A DNA stretch of 64,000 bases from Flavobacteriales bacterium (lineage in GTDB: Bacteria; Bacteroidota; Bacteroidia; Flavobacteriales_E; Vicingaceae), in NCBI GenBank assembly GCA_013359255.1, contig JABWCF010000005.1, forward strand, positions 62,001-126,000, given 5' to 3'. This document shows, piece after piece, positions 49,664-59,500 of the stretch (positions are counted from its first letter, which is position 1; each line of letters starts with the position of its first letter). Under the pieces are notes generated by a model that was not told the origin of the DNA, searched no databases, and saw nothing but the letters and a program-made list of their open reading frames with translations. The translations under genes and the position numbers were made by a program.

Positions 49664-50180
49664 AAACGAAAAAATATTTTTACGTGCTATAGAGCCTTCC
49701 GATGTAGAAATTCTGTACAAATGGGAAAACAATCCCTCCGTGTGGGAGGTGAGCAACACCTATATTCCGTTTTCGAAAAATACGTTAGAGCAATATGCTC
49801 AATCGGTACACGATATTTTTTCTCAAAAACAACTACGTCTTATTATTTGTCTTAATAACACAGGTAGTTTGGTGGGTTGTATTGATTTATTCGAATACGA
49901 ACCAATACATAAACGGGCTGGTTTGGGAATTTTTATAGCAGAAGAATATCGCCATGCAGGTATTGCCTCTATGGCTCTCGATTTGCTTATGGAGTACGCT
50001 TTTTCTATTTTAGATTTACATCAGATTTACTGCAATATTTTATCCGATAATACCGTTAGCATAAAACTTTTTACTTCAAAAGGCTTTGTAGCTTGCGGAC
50101 ATAAAAAAGACTGGATAAAAAGCAATGGAAAATACAAAGACGAGTTCATGTTTCAGTTAATAAAAAATGGGAAAGAGTAA
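49656..50180 (+). CDS. GNAT family N-acetyltransferase (RimJ/RimL-like)
   Basis: IFLRAIEPSDVEILYKWENNP, AGLGIFIAEEYRHAGIASMALDLLMEYAF. Confidence 0.9.
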   Translation: MLKNEKIFLRAIEPSDVEILYKWENNPSVWEVSNTYIPFSKNTLEQYAQSVHDIFSQKQLRLIICLNNTGSLVGCIDLFEYEPIHKRAGLGIFIAEEYRHAGIASMALDLLMEYAFSILDLHQIYCNILSDNTVSIKLFTSKGFVACGHKKDWIKSNGKYKDEFMFQLIKNGKE

Positions 50181-51234
50181 AAAAAAAGGTATTCGTTTTT
50201 GGGTTAAACTATTAGTCGTATTTGTTATCCTGCTCATAGCTACATCAGCAATAGGTGTTTATCATATTTACAAAACCATTTATCAGCCCAATGTAAGTAC
50301 CCAACATTTAAAGGGCAGATATTTTTACGTACACACAGGTTGGAATTACAATGATGTAGTAAATTCTTTGTACGAAAACGGGGTAATTCAAAACCGAAAT
50401 ACCTTTACATGGGTTGCCGAAAGAAAGAAGTATCCACAATTTGTTAAGCCCGGAAGATATAAAATAAAACAGGGCATGAGTAACAATGAACTTATTAATT
50501 TACTCCGTTCCGGAATGCAGGAACCCGTAAAGGTTACCTTTAATACCGTTCGTACCAAAAATCAATTAGCCGGAAAAGTTTCTAAGTACATAGAGGCCGA
50601 TTCGCTTTCCATTATTTCTTTGTTAAACAATGCAGAATTTTGTTCCAACTATGGTTTCGACCGGCAAAAAATAATTACTTTGTTTTTGCCCAATACGTAT
50701 GAGTTTTATTGGAATACTTCGGCCGAAGAGTTTGTAGAACGTATGGCTAACGAATACAAAAGCTTTTGGAACGATGAACGAAAACAAAAAGCAAAAAAAA
50801 TAGGTTTAACCCAATCTGAAGTAGCCACCCTTGCTTCCATTGTACAAGCCGAACAAACCATTCATCGCAGCGAATGGCCAAGAGTGGCAGGTTTATACAT
50901 CAACCGATTGAAACAAGGAATGTTGTTACAATCCGATCCCACCCTTATTTTTGCTATTGGCGATTTTACTATTAATCGTGTTTTAAATAAAGACAAAGAA
51001 ATAGAATCGCCCTACAACACGTATAAATATATAGGTTTACCACCTGGCCCTATTTTACTGCCCGAAACAAAAGCCATTGATGCTGTATTAAATTACGAAA
51101 CACACGACTATCTGTATATGTGTGCCAAAGAGGATTTATCGGGTTATCATAATTTTTCTAAAACATTAAGTCAACATAACATTTATGCACAACGTTACAG
51201 AGAGGCTTTGAACAAAAGAGGCATAATGCGATAA
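50167..51234 (+). CDS. mltG: endolytic transglycosylase MltG
   Basis: N-term TM, FLPNTYEFYWNTSAEEFVERM, ASIVQAEQ, QSDPTLIFAIGDFT, SPYNTYKYIGLPPGPI. Confidence 0.94.
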   Translation: MGKSKKKGIRFWVKLLVVFVILLIATSAIGVYHIYKTIYQPNVSTQHLKGRYFYVHTGWNYNDVVNSLYENGVIQNRNTFTWVAERKKYPQFVKPGRYKIKQGMSNNELINLLRSGMQEPVKVTFNTVRTKNQLAGKVSKYIEADSLSIISLLNNAEFCSNYGFDRQKIITLFLPNTYEFYWNTSAEEFVERMANEYKSFWNDERKQKAKKIGLTQSEVATLASIVQAEQTIHRSEWPRVAGLYINRLKQGMLLQSDPTLIFAIGDFTINRVLNKDKEIESPYNTYKYIGLPPGPILLPETKAIDAVLNYETHDYLYMCAKEDLSGYHNFSKTLSQHNIYAQRYREALNKRGIMR

Positions 51235-51264
51235 GAATTGTATTTTTGAAAAAAAACATAAATA

Positions 51265-52674
51265 ATGAACACTAAAATAAAATTCGGAACCGATGGATGG
51301 AGAGCTGTAATAGGAAAAGAGTATACTGTTGAAAATGTGGCACGAGTAACTTTAGGTGTGGCAACATGGCTTAAAAATAATTTTAAAACCCCCTCCGTAG
51401 TTGTAGGACACGATTGTCGCTTTAACGGATTCATTTTTTCCGAAACGGTAGCAACGGTACTATGTGCCAACGGAATTAAAGTTTTTCGAGATACTCACTT
51501 CGTTTCCACTCCCATGGTTTCATTGGGAGCTGTGAAGTTGAATACTTCGCTTGGAATTATTATTACCGCTTCCCATAACCCACCGGAATACAGTGGATAC
51601 AAGTTAAAAGGAAATTTCGGAGGGCCATTACTTCCCGCGCAAATACAGGAAATAGAAGATTTAATACCCGAAAAGAACAGCCTATTAATCGATAGTTTAC
51701 ACGTGACTGAATATGAAAAAAGCGGATTACTTTCTTTGGTAGATTTGGAAACGATGTATGTGCAACATATTGAAAAACATTTTGATTTGGACGCTATACG
51801 CAGTATTAGTCATTCTCTTGCATTTGATGCAATGTTTGGAAGCGGACAAAATGTAATAAAACGTATTTTGCCCGATGTTACCTATATGCATTGCGAACAC
51901 AACCCGGGGTTTGAAGGAACTCCGCCCGAACCCATATTACGTAACCTTCACCCTTTTTCTCAGCTCATTTCAGAATCGGAAGGCGAAATAAAATGCGGGC
52001 TTGCCACCGATGGAGATGCCGATCGAATTGGTTTGTTCGACCGAAATGGAAATTTTGTAGATTCTCATCACATTATTTTACTACTGATAAAATACCTTAT
52101 AGAAGTAAAAAAAATGCAAGGAAAGGTAGTAATCGCATTTTCTGTTTCACCCAAGGTAAAAAAACTTTGCGAACATTACGGACTTCAATACGAAGTAACC
52201 AAAATAGGCTTTAAATACATTGCCGAAATTATGCTGAAAGAAGACGTAGTGCTTGGAGGAGAAGAGAGTGGGGGAATAGCCATAAAGGGCCATATTCCAG
52301 AACGCGATGGGATTTGGATGGGACTTACCATTTGGGAGTACATGGCAAAATCGGGTAAAACATTAGAAGAACTGATAGAAGATGTGTATGCCATTGTGGG
52401 GAAATTTGCCTACGAAAGAATCGATTTGCACGTATCGGAAGAAGTAAAACAACGCATACTTTCTAATTGCAAAGCTGGAAAATACAATCAGTTTGGGCCT
52501 TTTGCTATAACTCAAAGCGAAGATATTGATGGATGGAAATACTATTTGGAAAACGATTGTTGGGTAATGATTCGAGCTTCAGGTACTGAGCCTGTTTTAC
52601 GTACTTATGCACAAGGAACAGACTCAAATAATGCATTGGAAATTTTAAAACAAACGCACAATACCCTAATATAA
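51265..52674 (+). CDS. phosphoglucomutase/phosphomannomutase family protein
   Basis: KFGTDGWRAVIG, ITASHNPPEYSGYKLKGNFGG, ATDGDADRIGLFD, GGEESGGIAIKGHIPERDGI, RASGTEPVLRTYAQG. Confidence 0.94.
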   Translation: MNTKIKFGTDGWRAVIGKEYTVENVARVTLGVATWLKNNFKTPSVVVGHDCRFNGFIFSETVATVLCANGIKVFRDTHFVSTPMVSLGAVKLNTSLGIIITASHNPPEYSGYKLKGNFGGPLLPAQIQEIEDLIPEKNSLLIDSLHVTEYEKSGLLSLVDLETMYVQHIEKHFDLDAIRSISHSLAFDAMFGSGQNVIKRILPDVTYMHCEHNPGFEGTPPEPILRNLHPFSQLISESEGEIKCGLATDGDADRIGLFDRNGNFVDSHHIILLLIKYLIEVKKMQGKVVIAFSVSPKVKKLCEHYGLQYEVTKIGFKYIAEIMLKEDVVLGGEESGGIAIKGHIPERDGIWMGLTIWEYMAKSGKTLEELIEDVYAIVGKFAYERIDLHVSEEVKQRILSNCKAGKYNQFGPFAITQSEDIDGWKYYLENDCWVMIRASGTEPVLRTYAQGTDSNNALEILKQTHNTLI

Positions 52675-52733
52675 ATAACACATTGAAATTAAAATCTTAA
52701 AAAGTATAAAGAATAATACAGTGATTTTTTACC

Positions 52734-52771
52734 AAAACAAAAAGCCGTGTTGTAGCACGGCTTTTTGTTTT
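52734..52771. terminator. bidirectional intrinsic terminator between mutase gene and rplS
   Basis: Perfect 16-bp inverted repeat aaaacaaaaagccgtg-ttgtag-cacggctttttgtttt between convergent genes. Confidence 0.9.
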
Positions 52772-52789
52772 AAAAATTTTATACTTAAT

Positions 52790-53149
52790 TTAAGCCGTAA
52801 CGGTTCTCTTTTTTTCTTTGATACGAGCCGACTTTCCTGTTCTTTCACGTAAATAGAAAATTCTTGCTCTACGTACACTGCCTTTTTTGCTTATTTCAAT
52901 TTTGTCAATAAAAGGAGAGCTAATAGGGAAAATTCTTTCTACTCCTATATTACCCGACATTTTACGTACTGTAAATGTTTTTCCTGCCCCCGAATTTCTA
53001 ATTTGCATAACGGTTCCTTGATACTGCTGTACCCTTTCTTTATCACCTTCTTTAATCTTATAAAATACGGTAACGGTATCTCCGGCTTTAAAATGAGCGG
53101 TGTTTGTTGATGAGGCTAAGTCGTTTTCTACGAATTTAATTGCGTTCAT
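52790..53149 (-). CDS. rplS: 50S ribosomal protein L19
   Basis: [80 protein letters not shown]. Confidence 0.96.
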   Translation of the reverse strand: MNAIKFVENDLASSTNTAHFKAGDTVTVFYKIKEGDKERVQQYQGTVMQIRNSGAGKTFTVRKMSGNIGVERIFPISSPFIDKIEISKKGSVRRARIFYLRERTGKSARIKEKKRTVTA

Positions 53150-53180
53150 AATAGTTTCTTTTAAACCTTTTAAAGGGTCG

Positions 53181-53188
53181 CAAATTTA
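53181..53188 (-). promoter_or_regulatory. candidate -7 element TAAATTTG upstream of rplS
   Basis: TAnnTTTG on minus strand ~32 nt upstream of ATG 53149. Confidence 0.45.
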
Positions 53189-53283
53189 TAGAAGTTTCCT
53201 TTAAATTTAAATATTTATTGAAAAAATATAAAAATCGGTAAAAAAAACGCTGAATTGATAGATACGTTTAGCAATGTGTTTAC

Positions 53284-55524
53284 CTAAACATTTATCCAAT
53301 AAATCAGTTTTACAACCAAAGCTCTGTTGCGTTTTCCGTGTAACGTAAATCGTGTATAATCCAGTCCCTTTATTTCGGAAGATGCAAAATAATTATCGGT
53401 GTAAACAATGTATAAATCCGACAAGGGTTTAAACCTCCATTGCAGGCGACTGTTTACATTCAAATTACTTTGCTGAGCATTGTATTGAATGTAGTTATTC
53501 CAAAATAATTGGTCGGTAAACGAAAATTCTAATTCTGTTCCAAGTAAGGTCCAATTGGCCGAAGAGTAAGGAGTAGGTAAAGAAATATAATCTTGGTTGA
53601 TACTTGCCGTAAAACGGGCATAGGGCTGAATTCGGTAGGTAATGTTAGCATTAACGGTGAATTTGTTTCCGTTAAAATATTCTCCGTAATTGGCTGCCGC
53701 TTCAACGCTTAAATTTTTTCGGGTATTGCTGCTTGCATTGATGCCTGCCGTATTTTGGTAAGAGGTAAAACCATTATGTAGGGTTAAACCGTTTGTGCCG
53801 GAGGGGTCGAAGGGATAAGTAAGGCGGGTATAAACATTTGAGTAGTAAACAGAGGCTTCGGCCGTATTATTAAAGACAAGGGCATAATCGAATTTGGCAA
53901 TTTGGTCGAGCAATTGATACGAATGATTCCAATACGCATCGAGATAAACTCCAGGACTGTGGCTGATAATAAATGAGTTTTCGGGCAAAAAACGATGTCT
54001 TATTTCCGGTTCTATTCTCCAAATAGCCTTACGGGGAACGAAGCCAACATCGGCTACATAGTTTTTTCCCACATATTCGTGGTTCCACATTAAAAACCAT
54101 TTTCTGTTGTTGTAAGCTAAAAACGAAGCATTACTGCCCTCATCTCCTATATAATTAGGGTTGAATGATTGATGATAAAAAAGTTTCCCAATCAGCCTAT
54201 TTTCTAATGCATTAATATTATAGTCAACCCCTGCCACACGGTTAAAATGGGCGTGATTGTAATATAGTTTACTCGTTGTATCATTTCCTAAAGTTTGTCT
54301 GTTTACCATAAAAGCGGTAATGTTTGAATTTCCCTTTAGTTTACGTTGCACAACGGCTACCGAATAATTTTGGGGGGCATGCAAAATATTTTTATTGTAA
54401 GGAGTAAGCATATTCAATACTCCAATTCTCCAGTTTTTGTTTATTTTTCCGCTTAAACGAGCTCCTCCTGCAATAGGTAATTGCTCATAAATACCGGTGG
54501 TGTTATTAAAACCAAGCCCAATTCTACGAGAAAAAAAAGGTCTTATATTTCTAAAGCCAAGTTGCCCGAAGAGGTCATTATTTTCAATAAAAAATTGTCT
54601 TTTTTCAGGAAAGAATAGCGTAAACCGACTTAGGTTAGTAACCTGCCTGTCCACTTCTACCTGTGAAAAATCGGGGTTTACAGTTAAATCAAGGTTAAGC
54701 GATGATGTAATGGCAATTTTTGCATCGCCACCACCGTTTAAATGATATTTTTCTTCGGTTGGATTTTTAGTAAAGTCTATCGTATTGCGTGAAATTCCGT
54801 AAGGAATAATGGAAATATTGGTTCCGGTTTTCTTTAAAGGAGTATCCCAGTATGTTTCTCCACAAAAATTAAGTACGGCCACATTAAAGTTTCGGGGAAC
54901 AAAACTCCATGCCGAAGTTTCGTTACGTTTTAAGTTATTTCTAGAAAAATTAATTTTCCAAATGCTGCTGTTGTCTTTAAATCGAAGGGTTTTAAAAGGA
55001 ATGGCCATTTCCACAATCCATTTGTCTTCATACATTTTTGTTTTACTGAACCATTTATTATCCCAGTCGGTGCTAACTCCAAAGCCGCCTCCATTTGCAA
55101 TAAGGCCTTCGCGTTGTACTCCGTAGGCGTTAACCCCAAAGCTAAAGCCGTTGGTGCGGTCGTCAAAAGGGTCTATTGTAACCTGAAAGGCATCGTTTTT
55201 AGGGAAAGAAAAATCGCGTTTCAGCGATTGAATAACATATTTTTTGTCGGGCATATCATCGTAACAGATGGCTGCTATATAAAGAAACTGGTCATCGTAA
55301 GTAATAAATGCTTTTGAGGGTGTAATGGCAGCTCCTGTGTCGTTTGGCAAGTTTCTAATAAAGTCGTTGGCAGGGTCGGCTAATTGCCAATCGGGTTCGT
55401 TAAGTTCTCCATCTAGTATAATTTTATGTTTTGCTTTTTTAATATCTATACACTTTGTAGTTTGGGCAAAAATGTTTAATGCACTAACACAAATCAATAG
55501 GGTGTGTATAAATAAAAACTTCAT
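53284..55524 (-). CDS. DUF5916-type protein with N-terminal CBM9-like domain
   Basis: KIILDGELNEPDWQLADPANDFI, ITYDDQFLYIAAICYDD, FFPEKRQFFIENNDLF, beta-barrel-like C-term. Confidence 0.85.
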   Translation of the reverse strand: MKFLFIHTLLICVSALNIFAQTTKCIDIKKAKHKIILDGELNEPDWQLADPANDFIRNLPNDTGAAITPSKAFITYDDQFLYIAAICYDDMPDKKYVIQSLKRDFSFPKNDAFQVTIDPFDDRTNGFSFGVNAYGVQREGLIANGGGFGVSTDWDNKWFSKTKMYEDKWIVEMAIPFKTLRFKDNSSIWKINFSRNNLKRNETSAWSFVPRNFNVAVLNFCGETYWDTPLKKTGTNISIIPYGISRNTIDFTKNPTEEKYHLNGGGDAKIAITSSLNLDLTVNPDFSQVEVDRQVTNLSRFTLFFPEKRQFFIENNDLFGQLGFRNIRPFFSRRIGLGFNNTTGIYEQLPIAGGARLSGKINKNWRIGVLNMLTPYNKNILHAPQNYSVAVVQRKLKGNSNITAFMVNRQTLGNDTTSKLYYNHAHFNRVAGVDYNINALENRLIGKLFYHQSFNPNYIGDEGSNASFLAYNNRKWFLMWNHEYVGKNYVADVGFVPRKAIWRIEPEIRHRFLPENSFIISHSPGVYLDAYWNHSYQLLDQIAKFDYALVFNNTAEASVYYSNVYTRLTYPFDPSGTNGLTLHNGFTSYQNTAGINASSNTRKNLSVEAAANYGEYFNGNKFTVNANITYRIQPYARFTASINQDYISLPTPYSSANWTLLGTELEFSFTDQLFWNNYIQYNAQQSNLNVNSRLQWRFKPLSDLYIVYTDNYFASSEIKGLDYTRFTLHGKRNRALVVKLIYWINV

Positions 55525-55531
55525 AGAGGGG

Positions 55532-55539
55532 CAAAGGTA
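55532..55539 (-). promoter_or_regulatory. candidate -7 element TACCTTTG
   Basis: TAnnTTTG on minus strand, 7 nt before ATG 55524. Confidence 0.45.
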
Positions 55540-55591
55540 AAAATACTTCCTCTCTTAGAAATATATATAGTTTGGTAGTATAAAGAGCAAA

Positions 55592-56560
55592 TTATTCCAC
55601 ATTCTTTGGTTCAGGAAAACTTTGGGTGGGCTCGTTTTCAGTTGGCTCTTTAGTTTTCTTCTTTAAAATAGATTGAATATTATATGCTAAATAAATTTCG
55701 TGCGATCCGCTTGAATATTTTCTTACGCTGGTAATACTGTAATCGTACGAAACTCCGATGCGAAATTGTTTATGCTCTAAACCTGCAAGAAACACAATTG
55801 ATTCTTGGTCGCGGTACGATAAACCTACCCAGTATTTGTTTTCAAGCAGGGCTTTACAATTCAAATCGAATTGGTAGGGAGCGGCAGAAACAGCTTTAAT
55901 TAAAAGCGAGGGTTCCAATTGTGTTTTTTCGTTTAGCTGAAAACGCCCACCTAAGTTAAAGAAGTAATGACGGTAAAGTCTGTTTAAGTTTCCCTTATTA
56001 CTTTCTAATTCTACTTTGTTTTGAAAAAGTTGTGGAACAGAAAATCCGCTATAAAAATTTTTGTGATAAACATAAAATCCGAAGTTCGCATCGGCCACCA
56101 TGTCTTTTTGTTTTATACCCAATACAGCTACATCATTAGCTTCATCGAGGTTTAGTTTAGACTGATCTAACACATGTTGGTGCAACATTCCCCCAACACC
56201 TAACGATAATTTAATTTGATTGGTTAATTCCATGTGGTAGGCGTACGTTCCCTGTATGCCAGTACGGCTTACCGGACCTGTTTTTTCGGCAAATACAATA
56301 CCTCCTAAGCCTACTCGTTTTCCGGTCATTCCGTTTCCGCTAAGGGTAAAGGTTTTTGGTGCATCGGTAAAGCCTGCCCATTGATTACGGTAGGTTAAGG
56401 CAATAGGTATCCCTTCTTGAGTGCCGACTACTGCCGGATTCAACAGAAATCCATTGAGCATGTATTGACTATAGTACGGAAGTTGCTGAGCTTTGAGAGT
56501 AGTGATTACACCACAAAATAACAGCATTAGAAGGGGATTTTTCATACTTATATTTTTCAT
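55592..56560 (-). CDS. PorP/SprF family type IX secretion membrane protein
   Basis: LPYYSQYMLNGFLLNPAVVGTQEGIPIALTYRNQWAGFTDAPKTFTLSGNG. Confidence 0.92.
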   Translation of the reverse strand: MKNISMKNPLLMLLFCGVITTLKAQQLPYYSQYMLNGFLLNPAVVGTQEGIPIALTYRNQWAGFTDAPKTFTLSGNGMTGKRVGLGGIVFAEKTGPVSRTGIQGTYAYHMELTNQIKLSLGVGGMLHQHVLDQSKLNLDEANDVAVLGIKQKDMVADANFGFYVYHKNFYSGFSVPQLFQNKVELESNKGNLNRLYRHYFFNLGGRFQLNEKTQLEPSLLIKAVSAAPYQFDLNCKALLENKYWVGLSYRDQESIVFLAGLEHKQFRIGVSYDYSITSVRKYSSGSHEIYLAYNIQSILKKKTKEPTENEPTQSFPEPKNVE

Positions 56561-56563
56561 AGT

Positions 56564-59500
56564 TTATCGTATAATAGTTACAGAGCCGGTTAGTACATTA
56601 CTTCCGTCTCCTAGGTTTATAATGTAGTAGTAAACTCCTGGGGCTACTTCTTTTCCGTTATACCTCCCGTCCCATGGTACTTTGTACCCGTTTAAGGAGC
56701 TAAAAATAATACTACCCCAGCGGTTAAGTACTTCTACTTGCATGTTAGGATAAGCTTCGGAACCTTTAATTCTCCAATACTCATTTGTGCCGTCTCCATT
56801 GGGGGTAAAGGCGTTTGGAATATTAATACAAGCATTGTTTTCTAAGGCAACATGGGCAGTGTCTTTTCCAATACAGCCTCTGGCATCTCGAATAATTACT
56901 GTGTATATTCCGGTTTTAAGTCCGCTTATGCTTTGTTCGGCCACACTGTTAGACCAACTAAAGGTGTATGGGGCAAGACCGTATGTAACTGCTACGGTAG
57001 CTGTTCCATCAAAAAAACCGGTGCAACTTTCGGGTGTAGTTTCGATTTTTGAGGTTATATTACTAATTGATGGAATGGTTACGCTGGCTGTGTTAGAGCA
57101 GTTATTGCTATCGGTTACGGTTACCAAATACGTTCCTGCTTTTACATCAAATAGGGTATTATTTTGGGTAGAATCAGCATCGCTCCACAAATAAGTGTAT
57201 GGGGGCAGTCCACCGCTGGCACTGGCAAATGCTACCCCATCGGAGAGGGTGCAAGTGGCCGGTATGCTGTTGCTGGTAATACTAATCTCAATTCCTTGAA
57301 GAATGATAAACGGAAAAGATTTTTGGCATCCGTTGCTATCGGTAACAGTAAAGGAATAATTGCCTGCCGAAAGGTTGTTAACCGGACTGCTTGGGCTAAC
57401 GGTGTATGGACTTGTTCCGCCAAAAATATTCGTTATTAGTGCGGTTCCAGTATTTCCTCCAAAACAAATATTGTGTGTAATAAACACATCGGCTATAATG
57501 GAAGTTGGGTTTGAAATAATGAAAGAAATGGAGTCTGTACAGCCATTATCATCAATTATCAGTAAAGTATATAATCCTGCATATAGTGTGTTAGGATTAA
57601 CTGGGGTTCCGTTTAAATCTTTCCAAATTTCAGTGTAAGGGGGTGTGCCTCCACTTGTGGTAGCTAAAGCCGTACCTGTGTTTGTTCCAAAGCAGGTTGC
57701 ATCAGTGGTGTTCAGGTTGATGGAAAGATTGCAAGGATCAGGCCCTTGAATAAATGTGCAGATGTTTTTTGAGCAGTTGTTTACATCGGTAACGGTAACA
57801 CAATAGTTGCCTTTACATAGATTGCCGATACTTGACGTATTTTGGCCTCCAGGTGTCCATGCATAGCTGTATCCGGGTGTGCCACCGTTTACAACAACCG
57901 AAGCTGCTCCATTGCAATTTATGCTATCGGAATTGTTTATGCTATTAATATTCAAAATAATTTCAGGGGCTTGATGAACCGTAACAGTATTGACTCCAAC
58001 GCAACCAAATACATCAAGAATAGTTACGGTAAATACTCCGGCAGGCATATTAAAAGCCGTATCGTTACTTTGCGATGGTACGGTGTTCCATGTAAAGGCG
58101 TATGGCCCTGTGCCGTTAGTGGGTACTGCGTATGCCGAACCATTGTTTCCTCCGAAACAAGTAACCGTATCAATAATAAAAGTGTTAGATGTAATAGAAT
58201 TGTTTAGTTGAGAAATAGTTATTACTGTGCTGTCTTTGCAACCATTTGCATCGGTAACCACTACTTTATAAAGACCGGCCGATAAATTATTAATACTAGA
58301 GGTGGTTTGATTTCCGGGAGTCCAAAGAAAGCTATATCCTCCATTCCCTCCGGTAGGTTCAACAATGGCCATACCGTTGTTTGCGGCACAAATGGTATTT
58401 TGAAAATTTGGATTGAGGTTTAAAGGCAAGGGTTCTGAAACAGAAATAGTATCGGTAACGGAGCATCCTGCTTGGTCGGTAGTTTTTACAATGTAAGAAC
58501 CTGCTTTCAGGTTGTTAGCAGTTGGGGTAGTTTGCACCGGATTGGTATTCCAAAGATAAAGGTAGCCGGGGGTTCCTCCGCTTGGTGTAACCGTAGCTGT
58601 TCCGTTAGAATCCCCGTTGCAAAGTACTGGAGTAAACATTTTAGTAGTGGTTATTCCTCCTGAAGTATTCCACACATTTACACTATGATTGGCTATGCAT
58701 CCGACATTGTCGGTAATGGTAACAGTGTATGTTCCCTGCGAAAGATTAATAGCTGTTTGTGTAATTTGTATTGGGTTTGTATTCCAGGAGTAGGTGTATC
58801 CGGGAGTTCCACCAGAGGGAAATACGGTAGCTATTCCGTTACCTGCTCCGCAATTTTCGGGTGTAGTGTTAAAGGTAGCTGTAATTTGTACACCCTGAGA
58901 AATGGTAACAAAGGCAGTATCTTCGCAGCCATTTATATCGGAAAGAGTAACTTTAAATGTTCCGGCAGGTAGATTAACCGCAACGCCTCCAAACTGAGGA
59001 GGAATGGTATTCCAAAGATAAGAGTAGGGTGGAGTGCCTCCGGAAGCAGAGGTGGTGGCTGTGCCACTACTTCCACCAAAACAAACATTATTGGTTTTAG
59101 AAACAATAGAAACATTGGGTTGATTGCCCGGAGCAGTTAGTGTTACGGTAGCCGAATCGATACAGTTATTTTGGTCGGTAACGTACACTTTCCATGTTCC
59201 TGGTCCTATATTAAAAGCGGTATCGTTTATCTGAACGGGATTGGTATTCCATGTAAAGTTGTAATTTCCTGTGCCGCCATTAGCCCCTGCTACGGCTTGC
59301 CCGTTAAATAATCCCATAGCACATTGAGGGTTAGAACTGCTTATAATAAAAGCACTAACGGGAGCGGGCTGGTTTACGGTGGCATTAATTAAATCTACGC
59401 ATCCATTGGCATCTGTTACGGTGCAGGTGTAGGTTCCTCCGGGTAAGTTGGTGGCTGTTTGTGTAAATTGAGGAGGAATACTCGTCCACGAATAACTGTA

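Noticed and set aside
56787-58972. Many + strand ORFs inside the SprB-repeat gene (e.g. 56787-57194, 57842-58207)
   Set aside because: They are antisense to a long repeat-rich CDS, arise from shared codon patterns of the repeats, and show no recognisable domains.
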